The notes beneath the pieces were generated by a model. It was given only the letters and a program-made list of their open reading frames with translations, had not been told where the DNA came from and did not search any database. Both the position numbers and the translations under genes were made by a program. DNA of 64,000 bases from assembly GCF_003003005.1 (NCBI RefSeq), contig NZ_PVTR01000015.1:1-64000 (forward strand), given 5' to 3'. Origin of the DNA: Mongoliibacter ruber (GTDB lineage: Bacteria; Bacteroidota; Bacteroidia; Cytophagales; Cyclobacteriaceae). Shown piece after piece: positions 7,456 to 16,767 of the stretch. Numbering within the stretch: position 1 is the stretch's first letter; every line of letters begins with the position of its first letter.

Positions 7456-8240
7456 CCTATTTCCGTTTCTTCTGTTTCAAAATGAATAAATATTGGACTG
7501 TCATACCTGAGACCAAGCAACTCTGCCCCATGACCATGGTTGATCCCGATTTCCAATAATCCCAAGCTATTGAAAAACGCAAAACAGTCACCGGGTTCGA
7601 CCAAGTCATAAGCGTGCTGCAAGTCTTGGATATTTTCCCTCCCAAACTGAATCGTGAATTTTCCGGGATTCAGCTTGTCAAAAATACCCTTTTCGATATT
7701 GGTAATCAGGTTGCCATAATTGTCTACACGCACCACATGACCGATGATTTGTTTCTTATTGGCTTTGACATGGCGAGGCAACATTTTTCTGATTTGTTGC
7801 AAAGGCCCTCCAAAATCATGAATGGCAGCTCCCGAGGCAACTTTGGCAGCAATAGGAGCCAATATGTCTTTGGTCGGGAAGGTGCTCTCTTTCAGGTGGA
7901 TATCTGCAAACTGTACAATGATGCCCGGCTCTGAATCAAACAAAAGCGAGAGTATCCCATTATTGGGGCCAATAAAAATATGTTCCTCATGTTTGACGCC
8001 GATAAAACCATCTGTGATATTACTAGTTCCATTCATGGCGACAAGGTGTATGGTGCCTTTAGGGAACTCTTTGTAAACAGATTTCAAAGTGAAAGCAGCA
8101 TGCGCCACGTCAAAGTTGTCTACATGATGTGTAATGTCGATAATTGAAAGTTGTGGATTGATCGACAACATCTTGGCCTTTACAGCGGGTACATAATAAT
8201 CTCTGTCTCCAAAGTCCGAAGTGAATGTTATCAATGCCAT
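7452..8240 (-). CDS. SAM hydrolase / SAM hydroxide adenosyltransferase (DUF62)
   Basis: The 262-aa product matches the DUF62 family related to fluorinase, whose common bacterial members hydrolyse S-adenosylmethionine to adenosine and methionine. Features are the N-terminal ITFTSDFGDRDYYV with the catalytic aspartate, HHVDNFDVAHAAF, FIGPNNGILS, and the C-terminal-domain VDNYGNLITNI. The start is set at the ATG at 8240 because family members begin right at this strand; the frame continues to a TTG at 8288. It is the first gene of a two-gene operon with the ABM protein. Confidence 0.88.
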   Translation of the reverse strand: MALITFTSDFGDRDYYVPAVKAKMLSINPQLSIIDITHHVDNFDVAHAAFTLKSVYKEFPKGTIHLVAMNGTSNITDGFIGVKHEEHIFIGPNNGILSLLFDSEPGIIVQFADIHLKESTFPTKDILAPIAAKVASGAAIHDFGGPLQQIRKMLPRHVKANKKQIIGHVVRVDNYGNLITNIEKGIFDKLNPGKFTIQFGRENIQDLQHAYDLVEPGDCFAFFNSLGLLEIGINHGHGAELLGLRYDSPIFIHFETEETEIG

Positions 8241-8344
8241 ACAAGCAAGTCCGTTAAAATTTTCTATTTTTGTATTAGGTGTGAGCAAAAATAGAAATTT
8301 ATTCCTTACGCCGCAGGTTCAAATCGTAAATCAAATATATCAGG

Positions 8345-9346
8345 TTGGTAGAGAAAGTAATTACTTTAGAAAATATTCCGCTGCTGGACTTTTTAGGTGC
8401 AGAAAACGAAAATATACGTCAGATTGCTGCCGCTTTTCCGCAGAGCAAAATTGTATCCCGTGGCAATGAAATCAGGATTCAGGGGCGTGCTCCTGAGATT
8501 TTGCGGATCAATGACCTTCTCAATATGCTTTTACAGCATTTTCATCGGTTTGGACATGTCAGCCCTGACAATGTAAAAGAATACATCGCATTGGAAGGGA
8601 CTCCTTTTGAGGAAAACAAAAAAGACGATGTCATTATTTTTGGCAACAAAGGACTTGTCATAAAGCCGAAATCTCCCAATCAGCGTAAACTGGTAGATGC
8701 TTCTTACAAAAACGATTTGGTTTTTGCATTGGGCCCTGCCGGTACGGGAAAAACGTACATCGCAGTTGCACTAGCTGTGAGAGCACTGAAAAATAGAGAA
8801 GTAAAAAGAATCATCATCACAAGACCTGCTGTAGAAGCTGGAGAAAATTTAGGCTTTTTACCCGGTGACCTTCAAGAAAAGCTTGATCCGTACTTAAGGC
8901 CTATCTATGACGCTTTGGCGGATATGGTCCCTTCAGAAAAACTCAAGTTTTATCAGGAAACCAGGGTGATCGAAATAGCACCATTGGCTTACATGAGAGG
9001 AAGGACTTTGCATGATGCCTTTGTGCTCCTGGATGAAGCACAAAACACCACCTCTGAGCAGATCAAAATGTTCCTGACCAGGATGGGGCCAAATTCCAAA
9101 GTCATCATCACAGGAGATCAGACCCAGGTAGATTTACCTAGCCGTCAAAAATCCGGACTCAGGGAAGCTTTGCATGTATTGAAAGAAGTCAAAGGCATAG
9201 GAATTGTCAATCTCAGCGGGAAAGATGTCATCCGTCACAAACTTGTGAAATCAATCATTGAAGCATACGAAAAAGACGAAAATCAAAAAAATGAAAGAAG
9301 AGAATCCAATCGTGGTGACAAAAGTCCTGACAAAGGAACAGCTTGA
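8345..9346 (+). CDS. PhoH family ATPase
   Basis: A PhoH/PhoL-type protein of 333 aa: an N-terminal KH-like segment (RQIAAAFPQSKIVSRGNEIRIQG), Walker A GPAGTGKT at 130-137, Walker B VLLDEAQ near 226-232, and the conserved TRPAVEAGENLGFLPGD. PhoH proteins are cytoplasmic ATPases linked to RNA metabolism and often to ybeY; the exact reaction is unsettled. The start is a TTG at 8345, chosen because family members begin VEKVITLENIPLL. The 3' end overlaps the next gene by 56 bp, so the two are probably co-transcribed. Confidence 0.9.
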   Translation: MVEKVITLENIPLLDFLGAENENIRQIAAAFPQSKIVSRGNEIRIQGRAPEILRINDLLNMLLQHFHRFGHVSPDNVKEYIALEGTPFEENKKDDVIIFGNKGLVIKPKSPNQRKLVDASYKNDLVFALGPAGTGKTYIAVALAVRALKNREVKRIIITRPAVEAGENLGFLPGDLQEKLDPYLRPIYDALADMVPSEKLKFYQETRVIEIAPLAYMRGRTLHDAFVLLDEAQNTTSEQIKMFLTRMGPNSKVIITGDQTQVDLPSRQKSGLREALHVLKEVKGIGIVNLSGKDVIRHKLVKSIIEAYEKDENQKNERRESNRGDKSPDKGTA

Positions 9347-9740
9347 AACCATTTTTAAAATACGCGAAGAAGTTTTTGTGATCGAGCAAGAAGTGGATCC
9401 TTCTGAGGAATATGATGAATTTGAGGACACCTCAATTCACTTCTTGGCGAAAGTAAATAACATCCCTGCAGGTACTGCAAGGTGGAGATTTACTGATAAT
9501 GGTATCAAACTCGAGCGTTTTGCCGTTATCAAACAACAAAGAGGCAAAGGTGTAGGCCAGTCACTTGTGAAGGCAGTTTTGGAAGATATCGCCAAAAACC
9601 CTGATGCTAAAGGCAAGAAACTCTATATGCATGCCCAGCTTCCGGCAGTTCCGCTCTATGCCAAATTTGGTTTTGATAAAGTGGGGGACTTGTTTGAAGA
9701 ATGTAATATTCAGCATTATAAAATGGAACTGTATTTGTAA
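9291..9740 (+). CDS. GNAT family N-acetyltransferase (ElaA-like)
   Basis: A 149-aa acetyltransferase. The acetyl-CoA loop reads QQRGKGVGQSL (R/QxxGxG), preceded by the strand LERFAVI, and the C-terminal part has AVPLYAKFGF followed by CNIQHYKMEL. The opening IFKIREEVFVIEQEV is typical of ElaA-like members. The substrate is unknown. The ATG at 9291 lies inside phoH; a TTG at 9258 would lengthen the overlap and add only lysine-rich residues, so the ATG is preferred. Confidence 0.85.
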   Translation: MKEENPIVVTKVLTKEQLETIFKIREEVFVIEQEVDPSEEYDEFEDTSIHFLAKVNNIPAGTARWRFTDNGIKLERFAVIKQQRGKGVGQSLVKAVLEDIAKNPDAKGKKLYMHAQLPAVPLYAKFGFDKVGDLFEECNIQHYKMELYL

Positions 9741-9775
9741 GTTTAACCCCGACATTTTAATCCTAAAGAACAGTT

Positions 9776-10315
9776 ATGAAAAAATTACTCTTTACACTAT
9801 TTGCATTGACATTGTTTCAATTTGGAGCACAGGCTCAAGTTTCACTGGAAAATCCAAGGGGTGAAGTTAGACTGAATTTCCTGAATACCATATTTATCGG
9901 CTCGGTAGAGGTAGGTTACGAACAATTTTTGTCAGATGACCAGTCTATTGGAGCTGAGATTCACCTGAATGACAGGTTTGGTTACCGACGAGGTGGTGAT
10001 GGCAGAGATTTCAATGCTACTTCCTTTTTGCTTTCCTACAATTTCTATTTTGCGGGAAATGACACGGGAAAAATACACGTATCTCCTTTTTTTAAATACA
10101 GATTTGGAGAATACAGAGAAGCCGTTGACAACTCGATTGCTGTGACCAGCCTCAATGGCGGACATATAGGTCTTATTACAGGTTATAAGTGGAATTATAA
10201 CAATTTCGCTTTTGGTCCTTTTGTGGCCTTAAGTAGAACTTTCTCGCAGGAAGTAGCTGATCAGTTTTCAGCAGTTGAAATCAAAGCAGGTTTTAATGTG
10301 GGGTATAGGTTTTAA
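9776..10315 (+). CDS. Small outer-membrane beta-barrel protein
   Basis: The product has 179 aa with a clear signal peptide (MKKLLFTLFALTLFQFGAQAQ) and alternating polar/hydrophobic strands, ending in YRF, an aromatic terminus typical of outer-membrane barrels. Strand pairs such as VEVGYEQFL, SFLLSYNFYF and VSPFFKYRFG fit a small 8-strand barrel. It resembles the DUF3575-type group, but this is a guess. It is preceded by 35 bp and followed by a strong terminator. Confidence 0.75.
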   Translation: MKKLLFTLFALTLFQFGAQAQVSLENPRGEVRLNFLNTIFIGSVEVGYEQFLSDDQSIGAEIHLNDRFGYRRGGDGRDFNATSFLLSYNFYFAGNDTGKIHVSPFFKYRFGEYREAVDNSIAVTSLNGGHIGLITGYKWNYNNFAFGPFVALSRTFSQEVADQFSAVEIKAGFNVGYRF

Positions 10316-10344
10316 CAAACTTATCCGATTAAGTTATCAATGTG

Positions 10345-10371
10345 AGAGGGCTGAATGGCCCTCTTTTTTTT
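10345..10371 (+). terminator. Rho-independent terminator
   Basis: AGAGGGC and GCCCTCT form a 7-bp stem around a 6-nt loop, followed by a run of eight T. It ends the phoH / acetyltransferase / outer-membrane protein unit. Confidence 0.8.
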
Positions 10372-10404
10372 GTTTTTGGCTAAATTCAGGGAAAAGTCTT
10401 CAAA

Positions 10405-12366
10405 ATGATTTTTTCCGAATATCCATTTTTGCGCTACGTGATTTTTCTAACATTGGGGATACTTTTTTATCCTGTTGTGGCACATTTGGATTCGGCATGG
10501 TGGCTTTATGGATTGGGCCTGACTTTTACACTTTATTTTATTCTTATCCTGATCAATGAAAAAAGTAGGGAGTTCCAACACAGGGTGTCCCTCCCGCTTT
10601 TGGCAATGCTTCAATTGTTGTTTTTGGGACTTATTGTAGCTGAAAGAAATGATATCAGCAAAAAATCAAACCATCTGGTAAATTTTAGAGCGCCAATATT
10701 TGCGTATACAGCGCAGGTGCAGGGGCAAGATGAGCCCAAGCCAAATTCTGTAGCCAATAGTCTCAAAATGAAAAGTATCTTGACGCAGGATGGTTGGCAA
10801 AGTGTGGAAGGGGAAGTGTTGATTTACCACCGTTCAAAGGAATCGTTACAGGCAGGTGATTTTTTGCTTGTCAAAGGAAGCCCACAGGAAATTCAGGAAC
10901 CCGCTGTTCCTTTTGAGTTTGATTACCGCAGATTTATGAGGAGGCAGAAAATAAGCCACCAACATTTTGTGGGAGATAATTTTGAAGTCATAGGAAAAGT
11001 AAAAGACCAACCAATACATACTTTTTTTATACAGATAAGGTCAGTGGTGATGAAACAGCTGGAAAGTAAAATTCTTGACCCAAAGGCGAGTCAGGTAGCC
11101 AAAGCACTCCTTTTGGGACAAAAGAAAAACCTTGAAAAAGATATCAGTGATGCTTATTCCACAGCTGGTGCCATGCATATCCTAGCAGTATCAGGGCTTC
11201 ATGTGGGTATTATTTATGGCTTCTTTTTTCTCTTTGTCAAGCCTTACAGGCTTAAGAAATCAAATAGGGTGATTTATCTTTCCTTGATTATAGTTTTGAT
11301 TTGGGCTTATGCAATGTTGACGGGGATGTCGCCATCTGTCATGCGGGCAGCCACTATGTTTACATTGATGGCATTGGCGCAGATGAAGTCCAGAAGTCCA
11401 TCCATATTCAATGCAATCTCACTTTCTGCATTTATCCTCTTGATATTTGACCCTGACCTGATATATGCAGTGGGTTTTCAGTTATCCTACATTGCACTAA
11501 TTGGTATTTTGCTTTTTCAGCCTGTATTGGTGAGACTTTGGATGCCCAAGCATGCAGTCCTTGAGTACATGTGGCAAATTTCTACAGTAGGTATAGCTGC
11601 CCAATTGGCCACCTTCCCCATATCAGCCTACTATTTTCATACCTTCCCGGTTTACTTTATTTTGTCCAATTTGGTGGCCATTCCAGGAGCTTTTTTGATC
11701 ATGTGCTTTGGTGTGCCGTTCATGCTTCTGTCTAAGGTGCCATTGATTTCAGATGCTTTAGCGTGGCCAACAGAAAAAGCCATTTTGTTGGTCAATAAGT
11801 CAGTTTTTTGGATTCAGGAACTTCCTTTTTCCAAAATCGATGAAATCTATATTCCCGGCGCTTCAGTTTTCTTTTATTGGTTGATTTTGGCGATGCTTTT
11901 TCTTGGGTTGATATACCGGAAGTCGGCTTTTTATCATTTTGGTGCCGGATTGCTTTTTGTATTTTTACTAATACGTGCTTACTGGATAATAGAAGCCCAG
12001 CAAAGAAAAGAATTGATTGTCTACGGTGTGCAAAAAGGGTATGCTGTTGATTTTTGGATAAGGAAAGATCTGTATCACTCCATGGAAATTGAAGATTCTG
12101 AACTGACTTTTAAAATAACACCTTACAGAAAAACTATGGAGATAGAAAAGATGTACCCACTGACAATAGTATCCCAAGACAGTATGCAAAAAATAGTGTT
12201 ACCAGCCGATCTCGGTTTTATTGAATTAAGTAAAGGATCGGTAGGTTTTCAGGGATTGGCCAACAATCAAAGCTATATTTGGGAAGGTGGAAAATGGCAA
12301 CCTTACACTCAGGGCGATAGTCTGTATCTTGGAGTTGGACAAAAGACCTATAAGTTTGTTTTTTGA
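10405..12366 (+). CDS. comEC: ComEC/Rec2 family DNA-uptake channel-like protein
   Basis: A 653-aa polytopic membrane protein. It has two or three N-terminal helices, a DUF4131-type soluble domain (about residues 95-200), and the competence domain with the hallmark HILAVSGLHVGIIYG (about residue 258) and GMSPSVMRAATMF. About eight helices follow, then a roughly 140-aa soluble tail. In the model ComEC the tail carries a metallo-beta-lactamase-like nuclease; here no HxHxDH motif is seen, as in many Bacteroidota homologues. It probably forms the inner-membrane DNA channel, but a competence role is inferred only from the family. Confidence 0.88.
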   Translation: MIFSEYPFLRYVIFLTLGILFYPVVAHLDSAWWLYGLGLTFTLYFILILINEKSREFQHRVSLPLLAMLQLLFLGLIVAERNDISKKSNHLVNFRAPIFAYTAQVQGQDEPKPNSVANSLKMKSILTQDGWQSVEGEVLIYHRSKESLQAGDFLLVKGSPQEIQEPAVPFEFDYRRFMRRQKISHQHFVGDNFEVIGKVKDQPIHTFFIQIRSVVMKQLESKILDPKASQVAKALLLGQKKNLEKDISDAYSTAGAMHILAVSGLHVGIIYGFFFLFVKPYRLKKSNRVIYLSLIIVLIWAYAMLTGMSPSVMRAATMFTLMALAQMKSRSPSIFNAISLSAFILLIFDPDLIYAVGFQLSYIALIGILLFQPVLVRLWMPKHAVLEYMWQISTVGIAAQLATFPISAYYFHTFPVYFILSNLVAIPGAFLIMCFGVPFMLLSKVPLISDALAWPTEKAILLVNKSVFWIQELPFSKIDEIYIPGASVFFYWLILAMLFLGLIYRKSAFYHFGAGLLFVFLLIRAYWIIEAQQRKELIVYGVQKGYAVDFWIRKDLYHSMEIEDSELTFKITPYRKTMEIEKMYPLTIVSQDSMQKIVLPADLGFIELSKGSVGFQGLANNQSYIWEGGKWQPYTQGDSLYLGVGQKTYKFVF

Positions 12367-12435
12367 ATCGCATTCCTTGTGTCCCGGTTTGAGGAAGTCT
12401 ATCTTTCATCTTAATTAAAATTAAACCCAAATCAT

Positions 12436-13212
12436 ATGAACCAAGCCATCAAAACATCTATTAAAGACAGGATTGGATATATAGAGCTTAATAGGCCTGA
12501 AAAAAGAAATGCCCTAAATGCCGAGATGGTGGAGGCGCTCAAACAGAGTTTGGCAGCCATGGAGAGCAATGATGAGGTAAAAGTAATCGTCATCAAGGCT
12601 GCGGGGAAAGTTTTTTGTTCAGGAGCTGATCTTGCATACCTTCAATCATTGCAGACAAATACCTATGAGGAAAACCTAGCAGACAGCCGAAGCCTAAAAG
12701 ACCTTTTCTACAACATCTATACTTCCCCCAAGATCATCATTGCGCAAATACAAGGTCATGCACTCGCAGGAGGATGCGGGCTGGCGACAGTTTGTGATTT
12801 TTCTTTTTCAGCAGAGGCCGCCAAATTTGGTTATACAGAGGTTAAAATCGGCTTTGTTCCCGCGATTGTTAAAGTTTTTCTGATAAGAAAAATAGGGGAA
12901 GGCAAAGCCAAGCAACTGCTCTTGGATGGAGACTTGATTGAAGCTAAGGAGGCTCAAAGTGTTGGGATGATCAATTATGTAGTAGCTGAAGATGAATTGG
13001 AAGATAAAGTATATGCTTATGCCCAGAAGCTGATCCGTCAAAATTCCGCTCAATCCATGGCCCTCACCAAGCAAATGATAGGGAGGGTACAAGAAAAAAG
13101 TTTGGAAGACGGACTGGAGTACGCAGCCTCAATGAATGCCAAGGCAAGAGGTACTTCAGATTGTAAAAAGGGAATTGCGGCATTCTTAAACAAAGATAAA
13201 ATCAACTGGTAA
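12436..13212 (+). CDS. Enoyl-CoA hydratase/isomerase family protein
   Basis: A 258-aa crotonase-fold protein. The oxyanion-hole segments are FCSGADL (about 60-66) and GHALAGGCGLA (107-117). One of the two catalytic acids of classical enoyl-CoA hydratase is kept (E135 in FGYTEVKIGF), but the other position is G115 (GGCGL where hydratases have GGCEL). That pattern fits methylglutaconyl-CoA hydratase-like or isomerase-like members better than a plain beta-oxidation hydratase. It is followed after 1 nt by the recQ-like gene, probably in an operon. Confidence 0.86.
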   Translation: MNQAIKTSIKDRIGYIELNRPEKRNALNAEMVEALKQSLAAMESNDEVKVIVIKAAGKVFCSGADLAYLQSLQTNTYEENLADSRSLKDLFYNIYTSPKIIIAQIQGHALAGGCGLATVCDFSFSAEAAKFGYTEVKIGFVPAIVKVFLIRKIGEGKAKQLLLDGDLIEAKEAQSVGMINYVVAEDELEDKVYAYAQKLIRQNSAQSMALTKQMIGRVQEKSLEDGLEYAASMNAKARGTSDCKKGIAAFLNKDKINW

Positions 13213-13213
13213 C

Positions 13214-15124
13214 TTGAAAGCACAAGCTTACGATATCCTCCAAAAAGTATTTGGCTACAGCGATTTTCGCCCTAGTCAACTGAATATAGTGATGTCAGTG
13301 CTTGAAGGCGAGGACTGTCTGGCATTGCTTCCTACGGGTGGGGGTAAGTCTATCTGTTTTCAGGTGCCTGCGCTTGTGATGGAGGGCGTGTGTGTGGTGG
13401 TCAGTCCGCTTATTGCCTTGATGAAAGATCAGGTTGATAACTTAAGGAGAAGGGGAGTGTTGGCAGCAGCCATTTATTCCGGCATGAGTAAGAGGGAAAT
13501 CGATACCGTTTTGGACAATTGTATTTATGGAAATTATAAGTTTCTCTATGTTTCACCGGAGCGCTTAAAGACCGAACTGTTTATTGAGCGATTCAAAAAA
13601 ATGAATGTCAACCTTATCGCCGTAGATGAGGCCCATTGTATTTCTCAGTGGGGGTATGATTTTAGACCTCCTTACTTAGAAATCGCCAATATCAGGGAAT
13701 TTCACCCTAAAGTTCCATGCCTGGCACTTACAGCTTCAGCCACGCTCAAAGTCAAAGATGATATTGTAGAAAAATTACTGTTAAAAAATCCGGCCATTTA
13801 TGTCAGGTCATTTTCAAGAAAAAATCTTAGTTATTCAGTTCGTTTTGCAGAAAACAAGCTGGAAAAGGCTGTAGATATTTTGAAAAAAGTCCCAGGGACT
13901 TCTATTGTTTATGTAAGAAATAGAAAGGGAACAAAAGACATTGCCCATAGCTTAAACCAAGTCGGTATTGCAGCCACCTTTTACCATGCAGGTTTGGATA
14001 ATTTGACAAGGGAAAAAAGACAGGCTGAATGGAAAAACGGTACGGTTAGGGTGATGGTTGCTACCAATGCTTTTGGAATGGGGATAGATAAACCTGATGT
14101 GCGTACAGTGATTCACCTGGACTTGCCCGAAAACCTTGAAAATTATTATCAAGAAGCTGGCAGGGCTGGCAGAGATGAACTGAAGGCCTATGCCATCTTA
14201 TTGACCAATGAGCAGGATATCAAGACCTTGGAAGAACGAGCTGCCATCGCTTATCCTCCCACCGATTTCCTGAAAAAAGTTTATCAGTGCTTGGCCAATT
14301 ACTACAGGATTGCTGTAGGAAGTGGGTTTATGGTCAGCTTTCAATTCAATATTTCTGAATTTACGGACACCTACAGCCTTGACCTACTTACGACCTACAA
14401 TGCCATGAAGGTTCTTAAGGAAGAGGGGCTGCTGGATATGAACGAGAGCTTTTTTTCTCCTTCTTCATTAAAATTTGAGGTAACTCATAGCAAGCTTTAT
14501 GAATTTCAAATTGCTAATGCCAAGATTGACCCTGTCATTAAATTATTGTTGAGGACTTATGGGGGAGAATTGTTTGTGGAGTTTATCAAAATTCAGGAAG
14601 TAAAACTCGCCAAGGCAATGAATATTTCTGAGGCGGAATTGATACGTGTGCTCGAACATTTGGATAATCATGGGATAATTGCTTATTCCAAGAGAAAAGA
14701 CCAGCCTCAAATCACATTTTTGACCGAGCGCTATGATGCAGGCAGACTACCACTTAATACCAAAAGAATTGAAGAAAGAAGGCAGAATGCCATTTCTAAA
14801 GCTGCTTTGATGGTGGCATATATCAGAGAAAATAGCCAATGCAGGGCAACCCAGATTTCTAATTATTTCGGGGAAGATTCTGACGCTGAATGTGGCATTT
14901 GTGATGTATGCATTGATAAAAAAAAAGCCCTGGGACAGCGTGATGAAAAGTTGAAGCAAAAGATCATTCAAACTTTAAAGCAAGGAATGCTGTTTTCTAT
15001 ACATAACATTCAGGAAGTACCTGGATTGAAAAATGATACATATACCTTGAAGGTTTTAAGAGAATTGGAAGAAGAAGGCCTGATTTTTTGTGAGCCTGAG
15101 GGGGTATATAAACTAAATAACTGA
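13214..15124 (+). CDS. recQ: RecQ family ATP-dependent DNA helicase
   Basis: A 636-aa helicase: Walker A LPTGGGKS at 39-46, DEAH box at 138-141, aromatic-rich QWGYDFRPPY, motif V/VI region (VATNAFGMGIDKPDVR and YYQEAGRAGRD), and a RecQ zinc-binding segment near residues 535-560 with cysteines in CRATQ and CGICDVC. A short winged-helix-like tail ends the protein; no HRDC domain is seen. Start is the TTG at 13214, directly after the enoyl-CoA hydratase stop; this places the usual YDILQKVFGYSDFRPSQ near the N terminus. Its TGA overlaps the next ATG by one base. Confidence 0.93.
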   Translation: MKAQAYDILQKVFGYSDFRPSQLNIVMSVLEGEDCLALLPTGGGKSICFQVPALVMEGVCVVVSPLIALMKDQVDNLRRRGVLAAAIYSGMSKREIDTVLDNCIYGNYKFLYVSPERLKTELFIERFKKMNVNLIAVDEAHCISQWGYDFRPPYLEIANIREFHPKVPCLALTASATLKVKDDIVEKLLLKNPAIYVRSFSRKNLSYSVRFAENKLEKAVDILKKVPGTSIVYVRNRKGTKDIAHSLNQVGIAATFYHAGLDNLTREKRQAEWKNGTVRVMVATNAFGMGIDKPDVRTVIHLDLPENLENYYQEAGRAGRDELKAYAILLTNEQDIKTLEERAAIAYPPTDFLKKVYQCLANYYRIAVGSGFMVSFQFNISEFTDTYSLDLLTTYNAMKVLKEEGLLDMNESFFSPSSLKFEVTHSKLYEFQIANAKIDPVIKLLLRTYGGELFVEFIKIQEVKLAKAMNISEAELIRVLEHLDNHGIIAYSKRKDQPQITFLTERYDAGRLPLNTKRIEERRQNAISKAALMVAYIRENSQCRATQISNYFGEDSDAECGICDVCIDKKKALGQRDEKLKQKIIQTLKQGMLFSIHNIQEVPGLKNDTYTLKVLRELEEEGLIFCEPEGVYKLNN

Positions 15125-15717
15125 TGTCCTCATTTATAGATGATGTTCTAGGTAAGCTTTTTCCCAAAAAAGCCCAAGGACTCAACATCAAAGAGAATTT
15201 TGTTCAGACCGAAAGAGAAATAGAAGCCATAGGTAGCTGGATGTCTTCACCGGAAGGGAAAAACACAATGGCCCTCATTGCTAAAAATTACCACTTCAAA
15301 ACTTCCGGCATGAACAGTCATCCTGAAGTGCATGTTTTAAAGTCACCTTATGCGAATGGTTTTGCAGTATCTTTTGAAGAACCCTTGACCGAAAAAACTT
15401 TTTCCAATCTTTTCTTTGCTTTTGGCAGGCGAATAGTAGATTTGGGGTATAGTAGGGTAAGTCTTGATAGAAAAATAGAAGATATCAATGAAAAAGTCAG
15501 GACGACCGAAAAGCAATACTTCAAACCGCCACTGAGCAATGCTGATTTTACCCAAAAGATTGACCAGTTATATGGAAATGTCAGCGTTGAAAAAGTGAGT
15601 ATCAACGATAAACCCAGCTACCTTAAGGTACTAGTCACCGTATATTCAGATCACTTGTACAAAGATGCTTCTTCTTTTGACGAGTTTATCGATAACATAT
15701 TTGAAAGCAAAAATTGA
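15124..15717 (+). CDS. Conserved hypothetical protein
   Basis: The product is 197 aa, without signal peptide or membrane segment and probably cytoplasmic. I see two similar alpha/beta halves (VHVLKSPYANGFAVSFEEP and YLKVLVTVYSDHLYKD) but no family I can name. It is coupled to recQ by a TGATG overlap and to the Nudix gene by a 1-nt gap, so it belongs to this compact plus-strand operon. Its function is unknown. Confidence 0.75.
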   Translation: MSSFIDDVLGKLFPKKAQGLNIKENFVQTEREIEAIGSWMSSPEGKNTMALIAKNYHFKTSGMNSHPEVHVLKSPYANGFAVSFEEPLTEKTFSNLFFAFGRRIVDLGYSRVSLDRKIEDINEKVRTTEKQYFKPPLSNADFTQKIDQLYGNVSVEKVSINDKPSYLKVLVTVYSDHLYKDASSFDEFIDNIFESKN

Positions 15718-15718
15718 A

Positions 15719-16270
15719 ATGAACAGAAAATCGCTGAGAGAAAATCTTAAAAATTACCGTACTCCCTTTGAAGAAGAGGCTGCTTTCATCAATGATTTTA
15801 TTGACTTGACCCATGATGAATTGGCATTCGTAAGGGAAAGACTTCATGGTCATTTTACAGCTTCTGCCTGGATAGTCAACAAAAGGAGAACCCATACACT
15901 TATGACTTTACACAAGAAGTTGAATAGGTGGTTGCAATTAGGAGGACATGCAGATGGAGAAGAAAATCTCCAGGCTGTAGCGATGAAAGAAGCTCAGGAA
16001 GAAAGTGGATTGACCTCTCTCAGAATGGTGGATTTCGGAATATTTGATATTGACCGTCATGTAATTCCTCAAAGAGGAAATACGCCAGAGCATTTTCACT
16101 ATGACGTGAGGTTTTTGATAGAGGCAGAAATAGATGAACCGCTTGTTGTTTCGGCAGAAAGCAAGGACTTGGCTTGGGTTCATTTCGAATCGGTAGAGGA
16201 CTTGGTACACAATAATATGTCTATTCTGAGAATGTTGGAAAAGACTAGTAAATCAGAAATACTACTTTAA
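15719..16270 (+). CDS. Nudix hydrolase
   Basis: A 183-aa protein with a Nudix box at residues 76-98: G76, E82, then KEAQEESGL, where the usual arginine is lysine (K90) and the metal-binding glutamates E91, E94 and E95 are present. The family hydrolyses nucleoside diphosphates linked to another moiety; the substrate is not predictable here. The N-terminal 50 residues, with many acidic positions, precede the beta-rich core. The ATG at 15719 follows the previous stop by one base; an earlier start would sit inside the previous gene. Confidence 0.87.
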   Translation: MNRKSLRENLKNYRTPFEEEAAFINDFIDLTHDELAFVRERLHGHFTASAWIVNKRRTHTLMTLHKKLNRWLQLGGHADGEENLQAVAMKEAQEESGLTSLRMVDFGIFDIDRHVIPQRGNTPEHFHYDVRFLIEAEIDEPLVVSAESKDLAWVHFESVEDLVHNNMSILRMLEKTSKSEILL

Positions 16271-16285
16271 GCAGATCGGTAAATC

Positions 16286-16726
16286 ATGAAAAAATACAGT
16301 ATAGAGGATGTGATGTCCTCTTTTTCTTTTTCAGTGCCTGTACAGGTCCGTTTCTCGGATATAGATGGTTACATGCACGTCAATAATGGAATTTACTTCA
16401 GTTATTTTGAGCATGCAAGGGCTTCATTTTTATACGAAGAATGTGGCTGGGATGTCATGGAGACGGGTACAGTAGTAGCCAATATCAATATTGATTATCG
16501 GTTGCCAATACATGCTTTGGACACGCCTTCAGTATACGTAAGGGTCAAAAGTATGGGGAACACCTCCTTTGTGATGGAACAAATCATCATGGGAAAAACA
16601 CATCAAGGAGAAACTAAGATTTTTGCTCAGGCGGAAACAGTAATGGTTTCTGTCTCTATGAAAACCATGCGTCCAGTGCCACTTCCTGAAGTTTACCGTG
16701 CAAAAATGGAAGCTAGTTCTTCCTAG
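16286..16726 (+). CDS. Acyl-CoA thioesterase (hotdog fold, 4HBT/YbgC-like)
   Basis: A 146-aa single hotdog domain. VRFSDIDGYMHVNN (about residues 21-34) carries the aspartate typical of 4-hydroxybenzoyl-CoA thioesterase-like enzymes, followed by the long helix YFSYFEHARASFLY. It probably hydrolyses acyl-CoA or acyl-ACP thioesters in the cytoplasm. It starts 15 bp after the Nudix gene and probably belongs to the same operon. Confidence 0.86.
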   Translation: MKKYSIEDVMSSFSFSVPVQVRFSDIDGYMHVNNGIYFSYFEHARASFLYEECGWDVMETGTVVANINIDYRLPIHALDTPSVYVRVKSMGNTSFVMEQIIMGKTHQGETKIFAQAETVMVSVSMKTMRPVPLPEVYRAKMEASSS

Positions 16727-16740
16727 TGCCTTTAATTGTT

Positions 16741-16748
16741 TATCTTTG
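16741..16748 (+). promoter_or_regulatory. Candidate -7 promoter element
   Basis: TATCTTTG fits the Bacteroidota -7 consensus TAnnTTTG and lies 19 bp upstream of the GTG start of the TPR lipoprotein gene. No good TTTG -33 box is seen at normal spacing, so support is partial. Confidence 0.35.
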
Positions 16749-16767
16749 CGCCTTAAATAAATAGGAA

